Positions 31,340 to 45,234 of a stretch of 64,000 bases of DNA are shown piece after piece. The notes below the pieces were generated by a model. The model searched no databases and was not told the DNA's origin. It saw only the letters and a list, made by a program, of their open reading frames with translations. Position numbers and translations under genes: made by a program. This DNA is from Glandiceps talaboti (lineage: Eukaryota; Hemichordata; Enteropneusta; Spengelidae). Every line of letters begins with the position of its first letter. The first letter of the stretch is position 1. Where the stretch lies: NCBI RefSeq assembly GCF_964340395.1, contig NC_135551.1, positions 5,782,963-5,846,962 of the forward strand, in the 5' to 3' direction.

Positions 31340-33925
31340 TCATTTATTTGTATGGATTATCGAATGTCTTTTCAGATGTCCACTTTGAGTAAACTCTTTA
31401 CCACACTCTTTGCATACAAATGGTCTTTCATTTGTATGTATCCTCATGTGCTTTTTCAGATTACTACTATGATTAAACCCTTTACCACACTCTTTACATA
31501 CAAATGATCTTTCATTTCTATGGGTCATCATGTGTACCTTCAGATTACTACTCTTAATAAACCCTTTACCGCACGTTTTGCATACAAATGGTCTTTCATT
31601 TGTATGGATCCACATGTGTACCTTCAGATTACTACTCTTAGTAAACCCTTTACCACACTCTTTACATACAAATGGTCTTTCATTTATATGGATCATCAAA
31701 TGGTCTTTCAGATGTCCTCCTTGAATAAACCGTTTACCACACTCTTTACATACAAATGGTCTTTCATTTGTATGCATCCGCATGTGTACCTTCAGATTAC
31801 TACTCTTAGTAAACCCTTTACCACACTCTTTGCATACGAATGGTCTTTCATTTGTATGTATCATCATGTGTACCTTCAGATTACTACTCTTAGTAAACCC
31901 TTTACCACACTCTTTACATACAAATGGTCTTTCATTTATATGGATCATCAAATGGTCTTTCAGATGTCCTCCTTGAATAAACCCTTTACCACACTCTTTA
32001 CATACAAATGGTCTTTCATTTGTATGCATCCACATGTGTACCTTCAGATTACTACTCTTAGTAAACCCTTTACCACACTCTTTACATACAAATGGTCTTT
32101 CATTTATATGGATCATCAAATGGTCTTTCAGATGTCCTCCTTGAATAAACCCTTTACCACACTCTTTACATACAAATGGTCTTTCATTTGTATGATGCAT
32201 CCGCATGTGTACCTTCAGATTACTACTCTTAGTAAACCCTTTACCACACTCTTTACATACAAATGGTCTTTCATTTGTATGTATCATCATGTGTACCTTC
32301 AGATTACTACTCTTAGTAAACCCTTTACCACACTCTTTACATACAAATGGTCTTTCATTTATATGGATCATCAAATGGTCTTTCAGATGTCCTCCTCGAA
32401 TAAACCCTTTACCACACTCTTTACATACAAATGGTCTTTCATTTGTATGTATCATCATGTGTACCTTCAGATTACTACTATTAGTAAACCCTTTACCACA
32501 CTCTTTACATACAAATGGTCTTTCATTTGTATGTATCATCATGTGTACCTTCAGATTACTACTCTTAGTAAACCCTTTACCACACTCTTTACATACAAAT
32601 GGTCTTTCATTTGTATGCATCCACATGTGTACCTTCAGATTACTACTCTTAATAAACCCTTTACCACACTCTTTACATACAAATGGTCTTTCATTTATAT
32701 GGATCATCAAATGGTCTTTCAGATGTCCTCCTTGAATAAACCCTTTACCACACTCTTTACATACAAATGGTCTTTCATTTGTATGATGCATCCGCATGTG
32801 TACCTTCAGATTACTACTCTTAGTAAACCCTTTACCACACTCTTTACATACAAATGGTCTTTCATTTGTATGTATCATCATGTGTACCTTCAGATTACAA
32901 CTCTTAGTAAACCCTTTACCACACTCTTTACATACAAATGGTCTTTCATTTGTATGCATCCACATGTGTACCTTCAGATTACTACTCTTAGTAAACCCTT
33001 TACCACACTCTTTACATACATATGGTCTTTCATTTATATGGATCATCAAATGGTCTTTCAGATGTCCTCCTTGAATAAACCCTTTACCACACTCTTTACA
33101 TACAAATGGTCTTTCATTTGTATGCATCCGCATGTGTACCTTCAGATTACTACTCTTGGTAAACCCTTTACCACACTCTTTACATACAAATGGTCTTTCA
33201 CAGTTGTATTTCTTGGCATCATATCCATGATCATCTTCTGTATTCACTGTACAAGTATAATCCACTTGCTGTATCCCTATAGGGAAGAGATTTCTACAGC
33301 TATCGGTAGAATTTTCATGAATTGGTGTAGATATGCAATAGTCTGGGTCTTCCACTGTGGTTAGTTGTTTAGTTTCCTTGTTATGGTCTGGGTCTTCCAC
33401 TGTGGTTAGTTGTTTAGTTTCCTTGTTATGGTCTGGGTCTTCCACTGTGGTTAGTTGTTTGGTTGGCTTGCTATTCACAGTTTGTACCGGGTATTGAAAA
33501 TCTTCACTTGTTACTTTCCAATAATTTTGTTCTGTGCCAATGTCATGGTCACCTGGTATCACACTATCTTCTATCTTTATTTGCATATCCTCCTGCACTG
33601 TGTCAGTGGAAAACATATTTTCTGTGACAACATATGGTTTGGTCTCTATCTTAACTTGGAAAGGTTTATCAAAATGATGAAATACATTTGTTGAATCATG
33701 GTTGATGTTCCTGTTTAATTCTTCATCATAATAACCCTGGTTGTTGTCATCTTCCTGCTTCACCACAACTTCCTCTCTGTCTTGTCTCTGTTCTTCATCT
33801 TTCACCAGGATATGTTTATCAGAACAAGAAAGTGATTCAGCCATATTACCCACAATGCCATTTTCTTGACTGCAGTACAGGCTGCTATTCATAGAATGTT
33901 CTTGTTTGACTATAATCTTCTCCAT
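31340..33925 (-). CDS. 22-finger C2H2 zinc-finger protein, unit C
   Basis: 861 residues. The translation looks identical to that of unit B in the parts I compared: five V/I-K-x-E motifs, three 15-residue repeats and 22 intact fingers of the K-S-N-V and Q-G-H-D types, with the MHHT linker insertions after fingers 5 and 12. The DNA differs at a few silent positions, such as near 31831. Start, stop and decayed trailing finger are as in B. If the unit is real and not an assembly duplicate, this is a very recent copy or one kept identical by gene conversion. Confidence 0.92.
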   Translation of the reverse strand: MEKIIVKQEHSMNSSLYCSQENGIVGNMAESLSCSDKHILVKDEEQRQDREEVVVKQEDDNNQGYYDEELNRNINHDSTNVFHHFDKPFQVKIETKPYVVTENMFSTDTVQEDMQIKIEDSVIPGDHDIGTEQNYWKVTSEDFQYPVQTVNSKPTKQLTTVEDPDHNKETKQLTTVEDPDHNKETKQLTTVEDPDYCISTPIHENSTDSCRNLFPIGIQQVDYTCTVNTEDDHGYDAKKYNCERPFVCKECGKGFTKSSNLKVHMRMHTNERPFVCKECGKGFIQGGHLKDHLMIHINERPYVCKECGKGFTKSSNLKVHMWMHTNERPFVCKECGKGFTKSCNLKVHMMIHTNERPFVCKECGKGFTKSSNLKVHMRMHHTNERPFVCKECGKGFIQGGHLKDHLMIHINERPFVCKECGKGFIKSSNLKVHMWMHTNERPFVCKECGKGFTKSSNLKVHMMIHTNERPFVCKECGKGFTNSSNLKVHMMIHTNERPFVCKECGKGFIRGGHLKDHLMIHINERPFVCKECGKGFTKSSNLKVHMMIHTNERPFVCKECGKGFTKSSNLKVHMRMHHTNERPFVCKECGKGFIQGGHLKDHLMIHINERPFVCKECGKGFTKSSNLKVHMWMHTNERPFVCKECGKGFIQGGHLKDHLMIHINERPFVCKECGKGFTKSSNLKVHMMIHTNERPFVCKECGKGFTKSSNLKVHMRMHTNERPFVCKECGKRFIQGGHLKDHLMIHINERPFVCKECGKGFTKSSNLKVHMWIHTNERPFVCKTCGKGFIKSSNLKVHMMTHRNERSFVCKECGKGFNHSSNLKKHMRIHTNERPFVCKECGKEFTQSGHLKRHSIIHTNK

Positions 33926-34784
33926 ATCTTGTGGACACCTCTATGATCTACAGGTATGAGTTAGATATCTGCATACCTAAGTCAGGAATCTGTTGAATAA
34001 ACAGAACTGTATGATTACCCATAACTTTCCTGCCATTAATGGGGCACAAGCAGAGTTGATACATATGTGGGCATTGTTTTTATTGTATACATAATAGGTA
34101 CTCAAAGTAGTTGTGCTAACTGTAGTATACTTAAAGAAGCCATATGGATGACAGAGTGATATTTATTTTGGATTTCTTATACGCAAAATAACTATATTAT
34201 GTTTTTGAAACTACTTGAAAACATTATGTTAAGCAACATATACCAAGTCCATGTGAGTAACTCAATGAATTGCCAAAAATCCAAAAATGTGCAAAAAGGT
34301 TTGTTATTGTTTGTACACTTTCAAGCTTTTTTTTGCAATTTACTAACTTATAAACATGGTCTTGGTATACATTGTTTCACATTGACTTTTCAAATTGGAA
34401 AACATAGTCGAGTTATTTTATGATTAAAAGATCCAAAATAAATGCCAACTTGTCAACCATCCGACCACTATACTTGCAATTAACTAAACTCAAAACTGGT
34501 ATTAGGATATTATAAGCCATATATGCGGAAGATATTTAAAGTCTTTCCATTCATAATAGTATGAATTACAATATACCTAGTGATAATGCTGTGCCATGAT
34601 TTGCTAGAATCAGGCATGTGATAGGAAAATAGAATGACTATTTCCCTAGGGGAATAGTTCCATCAACTATTACATGGTCATGTGACCACCACGAGTTCAC
34701 AGCAGGTCAAAATGGCAGCTTCTGACGATGTCGTCTGCCAACCTCAAGAGAAGCGGACAAGATTTTCATGAGGTATATTATAAA

Positions 34785-34954
34785 ACACATATTGCCTGGC
34801 CTATATTCGGGCTATAGCACCCGTTCATTACCCCCTAATGACTGTGAGTTACCAGAATCACATGCTATTTCCCGAGGCCGAACATTCTGGTAACTCACAG
34901 TCCCTTGGGTGTAATAAACAGGTGCTATAGCCCTCATGGCCAGGCAATATGTGT
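34785..34954. repeat. 170-bp foldback element (unit C)
   Basis: Copy of 20903-21072. Confidence 0.8.
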
Positions 34955-35412
34955 TGACTACAGCCTTGCATGGAAATTTGGAAAAGGAAATGTGTTTATT
35001 TTTTCTAAATGATAAATCTACCTTAGCAGCATGCGGACATTAAAGGAAGATTTTCATTTATGGTGCCTTGAAATATGCTGTAATTTATATGATAGTGAGA
35101 AATTCACAATAATACTTTGAAGTGAAGAGGAATCATGCCTCATCCTATTTTAATAAGTATGCAGTGTGAATTCAAAATCTGGCAATATGCATAATTAATC
35201 CAAAATGTGACATATTTAAATGATATGCAAGGTTTTATGCAAATGAGCCAACATGCTTGCAACATCACTTGTGAGAACACTGGCTATGGTGTAAAACTGT
35301 GACACTGCGAATGGCAGAGTCTGTACACTACCAAAATTTGCTATGGTGACGCTCTACTTCCTGTCAGTGAGCACCTTAATAGTTGGGGGTATACATGGTA
35401 TAGAATAATAAT

Positions 35413-35537
35413 GTTGAGTTCTTATATAGTGCTTTCCCACACCATGCTCAAAGTGCTTTACAATTATTACCCATGTCTCGGATCAGAACGGCACAACAGC
35501 CCTTTAGTCTTCCTCAACTCCCCAGGGAGCATACATT
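35413..35537 (-). mobile_element. SINE fragment (unit C)
   Basis: Copy of 21531-21655. Confidence 0.8.
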
Positions 35538-36414
35538 ATTAGGGAGACCTAATACATCCATGGTTAATCATGCAGCAATGTTGCTTTCCTCAATGTCTGA
35601 ATACAAAAAAATCCCTGATTTACACTTACATAGAATACCATTACCACGGAACAGATTCTTAAGAAATGATACTATGGGGGTGATGACACCCCGTATTTCA
35701 GCAAAGGCACAATATTCTCAATTTCCTGTTTGTGACTAGTAGTTGGGTGTGGCCTTTTCTAATGTAGACTCTCTCACTAGTCCTCGAGAGCATCATTGTT
35801 AGCTGTTTTGTACGTACCAATATCTAGGAATAAATTGTACTAGAATATCCATGTACTACATAAGGCTATTAAATCATTTGTTGACATATGTTACTGCGAC
35901 TTCATGTTATTGCGATGAGTCCTACTAATTTATGCCTGGGACACAGGCATTTGTTTCCCGAGTTATGTCTCAGAATATTTCTATCAGAATACAATAAAAT
36001 GTCGATAATATCGTTAATATTGATGTACATAACCAACCATATACGAAAGGGGTAAAATTACACTTGTTTCTGTGATCCTGCAGTTTCACTCACTGCGAAA
36101 GAAGACACAAGGTATGAAGGCAGCCACCACTACCGATACATAAACACAAACTTTCAACCGGCCGTTGTACTCGGCAAACATTTCGAAGATTTTTCATCCG
36201 TCCCTTCCTAGTTCCCAAATTTAATAATCTTCTGGTAAATCCCGTCGTTGTTACAATCGGACCACGCTTACCAAAGATATCAACCGATTTCTGACGCCAT
36301 GTAGGGGAATTGGAGGAGATAAATTTTTTCTAAACTACCTATTTTGCATATTGTCCTAGCCCTTTACATGTATGTAACAGCAGCACATGTTACGGCCGAT
36401 AGCGGCTCCCCATT

Positions 36415-39237
36415 CACAGGGGCGTGTATTATTGCTTAGATTTCCGTTTTCTTAGGAAAATATCATACGAATCTTGCTGCTACAAATGTATCGATCTATA
36501 GTACTACGTATACTATAAATATGAGAAGGGTGGACATCTTCCGGGTCATCTTTCTTCGTAACCTTTCAAATTTGAATAAAACATGCACATTTGCAACAAA
36601 AACATACCTGCATGAAGAATATGTGCCAAGTAAACTTATACACTATCACTGGGGGGCAAAAATGCTTTTGTAACGATAAAAATAGACCTTTTACAATGAG
36701 CGGGCGCTGTAGAAAGTCCTCTGTATGTCAAAGGCAGGTCAAATGACATAGCCGTCTAATGTTCACTGCTGATTGGCCAAGAAAGAGGCGTTGTCTAATG
36801 ACGTCAGATTACCGCTACATTTCAAAATTAGAAGCACGGCCATCACTAAACCCGGAACCATGGATCTCGAAAAGTTTACGACAGCTTCCTGTTGAGTATA
36901 CTTATACGATTTCCAATACAAATGCATTTTTACTGTGTCAAACTGTGAATCTGTGTATACTGAAATTAATTTCATTTTTGGTGGCCCATAAAGTAGTGAT
37001 GCTTCCGGGGGATTTGAAGGTCTTATTGTCGACAGCCATATTAGACTACAATATCACCATCCTGGAAATGGTGGAATGGAATATTAGCTAACATCATGAA
37101 CATGTGACTGTGAATCTGACACTTATGGAAAAGTATTAGTGCCAAGTTGTAAGGAAAAAAATAAAATTTAAAATCTCGTAATTACGAGATTTCAATTCTC
37201 GTAATTACGACTTTTTTCTCGTAATTACGACTTTTCAATTCTCGTAATTACGACTTTTTCGAGTCTCGTAATTACGACTTTTCGATTCTCGTAATTACGA
37301 CTTTTTTATCGTAATTACGACTTTTCGATTCTCGTAATTACGACTTTTTGATTCTCGTAATTACGACTTTTCGATTCTCGTAATTACGACTTTTTGATTC
37401 TCGTAATTACGACTTTTCGATTCTCGTAATTACGACTTTTTGATTCTCGTAATTACGACTTTTCGATTCTCGTATTTACGACTTTACGATTCTAGTAATT
37501 ACGACTTTTTGATTGTCGTAATTATGAAATTATGATTTTTTATTGTTTGTTATTTTTGAATTTTTGAATTGTTCAGACACGCCTTGAAACTTATGATTTT
37601 GATGTACTAAGCAGATGCACTATAGAGTGTTTGACACGGTAACCGGTTTGTATGATTTGATTGCGTTTTTCGTTTCATTAAAAAAAATCGAGTGCATTAA
37701 AACAGCGAAGAATATTCTTTCATTATATGTCGGCAAAATGAATCAATAATGGATTTGAAATTGAAGAAAATAGTATTTACCATCTGATATTTGGTAAAAT
37801 TCACAACTTTAGTTTAGAATTTTCTTCACTGATTAAGATAAATCAGATTTATACGGTTTTGAAATTTAAAATTCAATAATCAAGTTTGAAAATGTGTGGA
37901 GACCTTTTCCACGGTTGATAAATACTTGAATATATGTATTTGGTATGGTATAATAATATTGGTTTGAGGGTCAGTTAGCCAAGTGACCGGTTTGTCGAGG
38001 TTATTGACCCTGGTATATCAGGGTGTTAGTAGGAAGACATTGGCGAGACTCCCCAGATAGAAACTTTATTGATTCCTTCTTTTAAGACGTTTCGGACCGG
38101 CCGTTAGGTCCTTCTTCAGTCGTAATCCTGTCTTGTATTGGACAGTTTCCCTACATCTTCATCATTGGATATAAGTTGGAGTTGTGTCCGAATTTCAGAA
38201 GAATATCTATATGTTTAATATTGGACTCCATTATTTGAACAAATTCTTTGCTGATGAAGAATTCTTGTTGTTCTTCTGGAATTCTTGTTTTGTGTTATTA
38301 TTTGGCTAAGTTCATTGACAGATTGCCTGTTTAACATTGCAGTGAACCTATATAACTTCTTGTTGCATCCAGTTATGTGTGTACATATGTGAACACGTTA
38401 TTTCATTGCCATTTCTTTTTTTAACCTATGGGTGTTATGTAATTTCACTGGACTTATATTAGAGTGTTCAGTTCACCTTAAATGTACCTTACTACCCGAT
38501 GATCGGGTGTTGTTGAGAACTCAGCTGTTGCTTATAACATGAACTTAAAATGGCAGTGTGATTTTCCCAGTTAGATATCAACTTACCGGAGAATTGCTTC
38601 GTAATTACGAGAATCGAAATGTCTTTACGATTCTCGGAATTGCGAGATTCAAAAAGTAGTAATTACGAGAATCGAAAAGTCGTAATTACGAGAATCGAAA
38701 AGTCGTAATTACGAGAATTGAAAACTCGTAATTACGAGAAAAAAACTCGTAATTACGAGAATTGAAATCTCGTATTACGAGATTTTAAATTTTATTTTTT
38801 TCCTTACAACTGCACTAATACGCTTCCGTAGACATTTCGTTTCCAGAAAGAGAAATATATTTAGGCTGACTCGGTCCACCATAAATCGCCAAAAAGATTT
38901 GTATAAACCATGAATACGTTTTGGGTCGAAATACGGTAAATTTGATGAAACAAACCCTTTTTGTTTCGAACGCGGAAGTCATTCCTTACTGTAGCTATGC
39001 GTCTAATCTTCAGGTAAGCTAGGGGGTCTTTTTACGTAGGCGTAGTTCGAGCAGCCAATCGGCAACGAGCGGGTTATTCAAAATAGCTAGACGTACAGAG
39101 GAGTTCATACAGGGTCGACAATCGTGTCTTCCCTTCTCTCTTTCCCTATACAGGTAGGAATATATATTCAAAAGGTTGTTATATTTAGTCTGTAGACCTG
39201 GAAAACAAAAATCTATGCAATATTACACGCCCCTGTG
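36415..39237. mobile_element. 2.8-kb hAT-like DNA transposon, non-autonomous (unit C)
   Basis: Same ends and the same TCCCCATT duplication (36407-36414 and 39238-39245) as in unit B, so one insertion event copied with the unit. It contains the palindrome-array element at 37133-38821. Confidence 0.9.
37133..38821. mobile_element. inverted-repeat element with TCGTAATTACGA arrays (unit C)
   Basis: Copy of 23251-24940. The copies of the palindrome are unchanged; a few one-base length differences lie in the interior. Confidence 0.88.
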
Positions 39238-40105
39238 TCCCCATTTACCATGTAAACATCGATATCCAATCACGTTCTCGGAAGGTAGTTAGAAAAAATG
39301 TATCTGCTCAATTTCCACTACATGGTGTCAGAAATTGGTTGATATCTTTGGAACGGACAGATGATAAAATCTTCGAAATGTTTGACAAGTAAAACGGCCG
39401 CTTGAAAGTTCATGTTTATGTACGGTAATGATCTAGAACTTATAGTTGCACAACTCTTCCCATTTTGTGTTTACAGCGCAAGTGTTACTTCATTTATTAG
39501 TGGAATACGAGATACCACAGACCCACCACCAAAGCTTTGATTTCATATATGCATATATGCGAGTTGAAAATGGGGCGAGTTGTAACACCCGATATAGAAA
39601 CTGTGTGAGAGAGTGTATGTATGTCATTGTCGACGCTACTTCCATATTCTGAAAACCAGATTCTCGTGAAAATGAGATGTAAAATTATATAGTATACCTA
39701 CCACTGATTAATCAGACGTTCTGCGGTTGCTTTACATGGTTGATGTCAACGCTGTTCTGTGCATCAGCACAGTTCAAACACTGAACACATAGAAGCCTGA
39801 GGCGTAAAAACGGAGGTGACCTACAGAGCGCCATCAAGCGGTAACCTCTATGTTTATAATAGGCCACAGGGGTGCGTTCAAGAACAGAACATGGGGGGCA
39901 TGGGGCAGGAGCACGTATTACATGTATTACTTTTAATACCAAATATTCCACATCGTCTAAATTTATCCTTCCACCTCTTTCACATTTTTAATGTCTACTG
40001 TTTTTAGCTCAGCCCATACATTTACTGATGTCTATGTTTTTAAATTGTATTGTATAAATTTGTGCTATATGTGATGCATATTGTATTTGTGATATGTATA
40101 TGGTA

Positions 40106-40267
40106 GGTGACGGATCAACTCGTCTCATTTCAACTCATCCCGCTCATAAACGTTTACTAGTGTTGTTGGGGCGTGTTGAAAATGGGACGAGTTAAAAATG
40201 GGGCGAGTTGAAATTGTGGCGAGTTGAAATGGGACGAGTTGAAATTGGGACGAAGTGAATCCCAATC
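40106..40267. mobile_element. 162-bp GGTGAC element (unit C)
   Basis: Copy of 26225-26386 with the same ATATGGTA duplication. Confidence 0.88.
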
Positions 40268-40306
40268 ATATGGTATATGTACATGTATACATACATACAT
40301 ACATAC

Positions 40307-40900
40307 GGTGACAGATCAACTCGTCCCAATTCAACTCGTCCCACTCAACTCGTCCAATTTTCAACTTGCCCCAATTTCAACTCGCCCCAACTCTTTACAA
40401 TATAATTTACCGGTGCATATACGAAAGCGAACTTAGTAGTACTCAGTTTAGTGGGTCTGTGGTATCTCGTATTCCACTAATAAATGAAGTAACACTTGCG
40501 CTGTAAACACATACTGCAATACTTAGTGGGAGAGGAGAAACGTCTCCAAAACCGGTACGCGCTGAAGTTGTAAGAGTGTCAGTCACTAATACTATCCCTG
40601 GTTATATTATCATTATTATTTCTTATTTGGGTTGTAATGTGAAAAGTGATATTCATTTAAGCTCTAATGTGAAAAGTGATATTCCATGACTGAGGAAAGT
40701 TGTTGTGCTAGTATAAGTTCTAGATCTAGCAAACACTTAGCCAAAACCCACACCACTTTCTGCTACGAAATGTTACATTTGCTATGCTTCAACTGGCCAC
40801 GTAGGTAAAATCGTGTGTGTTTCGGTCCCCGTACTTCGAGTCCATGTATCGTTTAGATTTATAAACGTTTACTAGTGTTGGGACGAAGTGAATCGCAATC
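40307..40900. mobile_element. 594-bp GGTGAC element (unit C)
   Basis: Copy of 26426-27019. Confidence 0.85.
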
Positions 40901-41345
40901 CATACATACATAGGTACATACATACATACATACACACATAGGTATATACGTACGTACATATATATATACATACATACATACATACATACACACATATACA
41001 TAGGTTATTTGTAGAGTTAATTAACGATACCAGAATGTAGTAGTATATGAATAAGTGGTATATGAATTCTACGTAGTTGATATTTTTATATTTTATGCCC
41101 TGCCTTATTATTTACCAGGGCCAATACCTCTTGTATTGAGGGATGGAAAGATGTCCTCTATATATGTCAGCTTTGTACCTGGTTTGAATGAATGAATGAA
41201 TTACATACTGTATGTCACAATACCTGTATGACGGACAAATAGACCCCTTGGGCAGTGCCTGGAAAAAGGAGGGATGGCTTGAACAAATTTTAGCTCAGTA
41301 CAGTTTTCTTTTATAAGAATGCCATTGTGTATTTATTTCTATTAA

Positions 41346-41550
41346 CCCCTTCAATACTGAAAACATTCCCGCCAAACTTGTTTGGACAAAATTCTTGTTT
41401 TATGTAAGTTTTTGGCAAATATCAACTTCATTTTAGACAGAAATTAAAGAAATGTTACTTCCTAATAAAGTAATATTATTGTAATTATGAAAATATTCAT
41501 ATAAATTGGGTCCCCATATTATTTAAAACTCGTCTCTAGTCATGAAAGGG
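41346..41550. mobile_element. 205-bp TTAA-flanked MITE (unit C)
   Basis: Copy of 27465-27669. Confidence 0.9.
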
Positions 41551-43467
41551 TTAATTCTGTACTAATATAGTTTGTTTGGATACATGCTCGGCATACTTCT
41601 ATCAGTTTGTATTAAATTGAATGTACAGGGTGGTTGCATAGTAACCACACACCTGTCATTATTTACTTTACAATTCTGTCAAATTCCTCTTTGACTGCTA
41701 ACAACTCTGTTAAGTTATTTGACTGAATAATTTGTAACATGTTTGTCCTGTCAACTCAGAATCTCCTACACCATGAGATAATAGCAAGTGGACATCTAAT
41801 TCTGTTATCAAAATTGTCTACTATTCTCACCATTGTACAAAAAAAAATCAACATAAATTCAAGACAGACATTAAACCTGTGCTAGCTGTAACTCATCCTT
41901 GTAAACTACAGCCTCTTTTACAGCACTGTCCAAAACTTCAATAGTTTTTGCAGTGTCGCAGGAGAAGGAACAAACAGCTCTGGTGTGCAAGAATGGCTGT
42001 AACTAGGGTATCATCTATTTTATTAGACCAATTGATTTACTGAAAATATGTTAGAGTACCAATAATTAGACATTGTATAGGCCAGTTATGTATATTTTTT
42101 ACATTGTTTATAAGTAGTATAGTAATAAGTTGAAATTGTGAATCATTGGGGTGCTGATTTTTGGGTGCGGACCCAAAAATCCATTTCATATTATATTTTA
42201 TAGTATACCATTTGAGTGCCTAGGTACCATACTAAATGTATAGTTCTACACAAACATGTTTATCAATGGTAATTCAATACTGTACAATATTTCCAGTACT
42301 ACTTACTATATATCTAAGAAAGCAATAAACCCCCCCCCCCAAAAAAAAAAACCCCAAAAAAACAAAAAACGTTTCAGCAGCTTCAAGACTCGTCATTTTT
42401 GCATGAGCATTTTAGCCAACTCTATTGAGTTACTTGGTCAGTGCCTTGATACAATTACTGTGTATTCGCTTCTGGTGTTTTATAAAGTTTTTGATCAATA
42501 GATTGCTCGAACATCTGCTTTGTAACAGTCACATGATCACCAAACTACTAACTTCTACAAATACAACACTGGCAATATATGACTTCAACATTTGTCAAAG
42601 ACTGTCGCGGCTACCGTGCACCATCTGAAAGCATTACTAGGCAACAGCATGGAAGTAATTAATGTACTTCCATGGTCACAGATACTTGAGATTGTGTAGT
42701 CAGAATGGACCCATGAACAGAGCCTTTTGGGACATCGTGCTGACACATTTACGCTTAGAATGTATATAGTAAACTGTTTACATAAATGAATGTATATGTT
42801 GGTGAGCAGAGCGTCATATATAACATTGCACCTAGCAGCATGCTCGTCTTTATCGCGCTGGTCACGACTGTTCACTTTCGTCAATTTTGTACGTATATTT
42901 GACTCTCAATTACTCTACGTGATGGTGAAATACTTACTCATAGTTGATCTTACCTTATAGAGTGTGACTGGAGAGATCCTTACTTGTCTTTGCACACACA
43001 CAATTGTAGGCAACCACTGACAGTAAGCTGACGCTTGCAGACACAAACAGCCAGACTACAGGGGGATGTATTATATTGCTTAGATTGCCGTTTTTTTCGG
43101 CAAATATCATACGAATCTTGCTGCTTCAAATGTATCAATCTCTAAACTACCTGGAAATATTTAGAAGGTAGACATCTTTTTTCGTTAACCTTTCAAATTT
43201 GAACAAAACGTACATTTGCTCAACAAAAAACATACCTGCATGAAGAAAATGTGCCAAATTAAATTTACTATGCAATGCGATACTTACATGTTGTATTAGA
43301 ATAAGACTGCGCAAATTAAATTGTTTGAGATGGGAAAACCAAGGCGGGAGGGCAGTTTACAAAACAAACTAATTATATATTCCAAAATATGTAAATTAAG
43401 ACAAAAATGAAAATTTGAGTGATTAACAATGTCTTACTTGCGTTCCTATATGCTATTAAAACTAACA

Positions 43468-44648
43468 CCAGATTTAAACTAAATGCCTCCCGTAAGGGAA
43501 TCCCTAATTATGCAAATAACTCATTAAACTAAAAAACTATGGTAACAGGCTTTGTTTTTTGGACAAGCGTGCCTTCTTAGGTTAATGTATGTAAGAGCGT
43601 ATGATACTGCTTAATGCAGTCTTAAGATATAGCTTAATTAACGAAAATCATCAATTATGCAAATTATTCATTAACACTGTAAGGTACATCAACTAACGTT
43701 ATAGGACATACACAATTTGTTATGGTTAATGTATGTACTGAATAGTATTGAAATTGAAGCATGCAGTCGTAAGATATAGCCTAATTACCAAGAATCATTA
43801 ATTATGCAAATTATTCATTAACACTGAAAGGTACATCAACAAGCTTTAGAGAACATATGCGATTGTTATGGTTTACGTGTGTACTGAATTATATTGGAAT
43901 TGAAGTATGTATTCTTAAGATATAGCCTATTTACCAAATATCATTAATTATGCAAATTATTCATTAACACTGTACGGTGCATCAACAAACTTGATAGGAC
44001 ATAAATTGTGTTTTTATATGGTTAACGTATGTATTAAATTATGTTGAATTTGAAGTATGTATTCCTTGTTGTTGGTGGCCAAGTGGTTAAACCACTTGCC
44101 TCTTACCACTGCGGTCGGGGTCCGAACCCCATTCAGGGTTCGATTAAATTTACCACGCTGTAAGTAAGAAGAGTGTCGTTCAGTTTGACTCTACCGAACA
44201 ATGCAGGTTTTCCCCGGGTACTCCGGTTTCCTCCTGCATTAACACTGAACCCATGAGGGATGGCCCTCACTGGACTTCTTGGGAGACAAGTGTTTAAATG
44301 CTTAAAGAACTATCCAGTATAAATAAAGATTATTATTCCTAAGATATAGCCTAATTACCAAAAATAATTAATTATGCAAATTATTCATTAACGCTGTAAG
44401 ATACATCAACGAATTGTATAGGACAAATGTATGTTGTCATGTTTAACGAATATACTACAATATATTGAAATTGAAATATGCAGTTTTAAGATATTGCGTA
44501 ATTAGTTGATTTCATTAATATGCAAATTTCTCTAATTAATCATTAACAGATTTGGCTCAAAACTTAATCAGGTCTAGCTATTACCCTAAAGATTATATAT
44601 CCCAAATTTCATTACAATTGAGCCAGCCGATTTTTAGAAAATGATGAC

Positions 44649-44679
<31 letters not shown>

Positions 44680-44721
44680 TACATTCCCCTTTTAATACCT
44701 CCCGTATCCTTACGTGAGGTA
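43468..44721. mobile_element. 1.25-kb AT-rich element (unit D)
   Basis: Copy of 15705-16944; slightly longer because the ACAG run near 44650 has gained repeats. SINE at 44067-44333. Confidence 0.85.
44067..44333 (+). mobile_element. tRNA-derived SINE (unit D)
   Basis: Same insertion as in B and C, between TATTCCT repeats. Confidence 0.9.
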
Positions 44722-45021
44722 AAAATGACATAATCGCACTAATTTAAGACTGAATCATTCTATTTGGTATATTGGGCAATCAAGTAGGGTTGCAGAATTA
44801 AAATTAACCAGTGTTCAATTATATGACACTGAACTATTAAACATATAGTCCCCTTGTTAGGTGAAACCTAACAACTTACTCACAGTCACAGTCACTCACT
44901 AAATGTTGACTGCACCAGCTGCACTACATGTAAAGTTCCTGAATGAAGATGAAGACTAATTATAACCAGGATGTGGAAAATGAAACGATACACAAACAAT
45001 AATTTTATGCAAAAGAATAGT

Positions 45022-45027
45022 TTTATT
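45022..45027 (-). promoter_or_regulatory. poly(A) signal of zinc-finger gene D
   Basis: AATAAA on the minus strand at the conserved place. Confidence 0.6.
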
Positions 45028-45234
45028 AGCCTATCAGGCCAGCCTTGTTGGTGTGAAAACAACAGCAGGCATCAAAATTAATTATTTTAACCCACCTGCC
45101 CATTGGGCAAGGAACTTTGAAAAATTACATGCCCAACCAAAATTTCTACCTGCCCAATTTTTTTCCTAATGCACCTCTTTAGCGTGCTGCTTTGAGTATA
45201 CCCTTTACCACACTCTTTGATTACAAATGGTCTT

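Larger units (their letters stand above)
36128..39429. mobile_element. foldback element split by the hAT-like insertion (unit C)
   Basis: Copy of the 22246-25548 structure. Confidence 0.8.
28724..42604. repeat. tandem array unit C (13.9 kb)
   Basis: Nearly identical to B. The few differences I noticed are single bases and one-base length changes, for example near 31083, 31831, 38073 and 38297, and in the C/A run near 42330. Same content and order as B. Confidence 0.95.
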
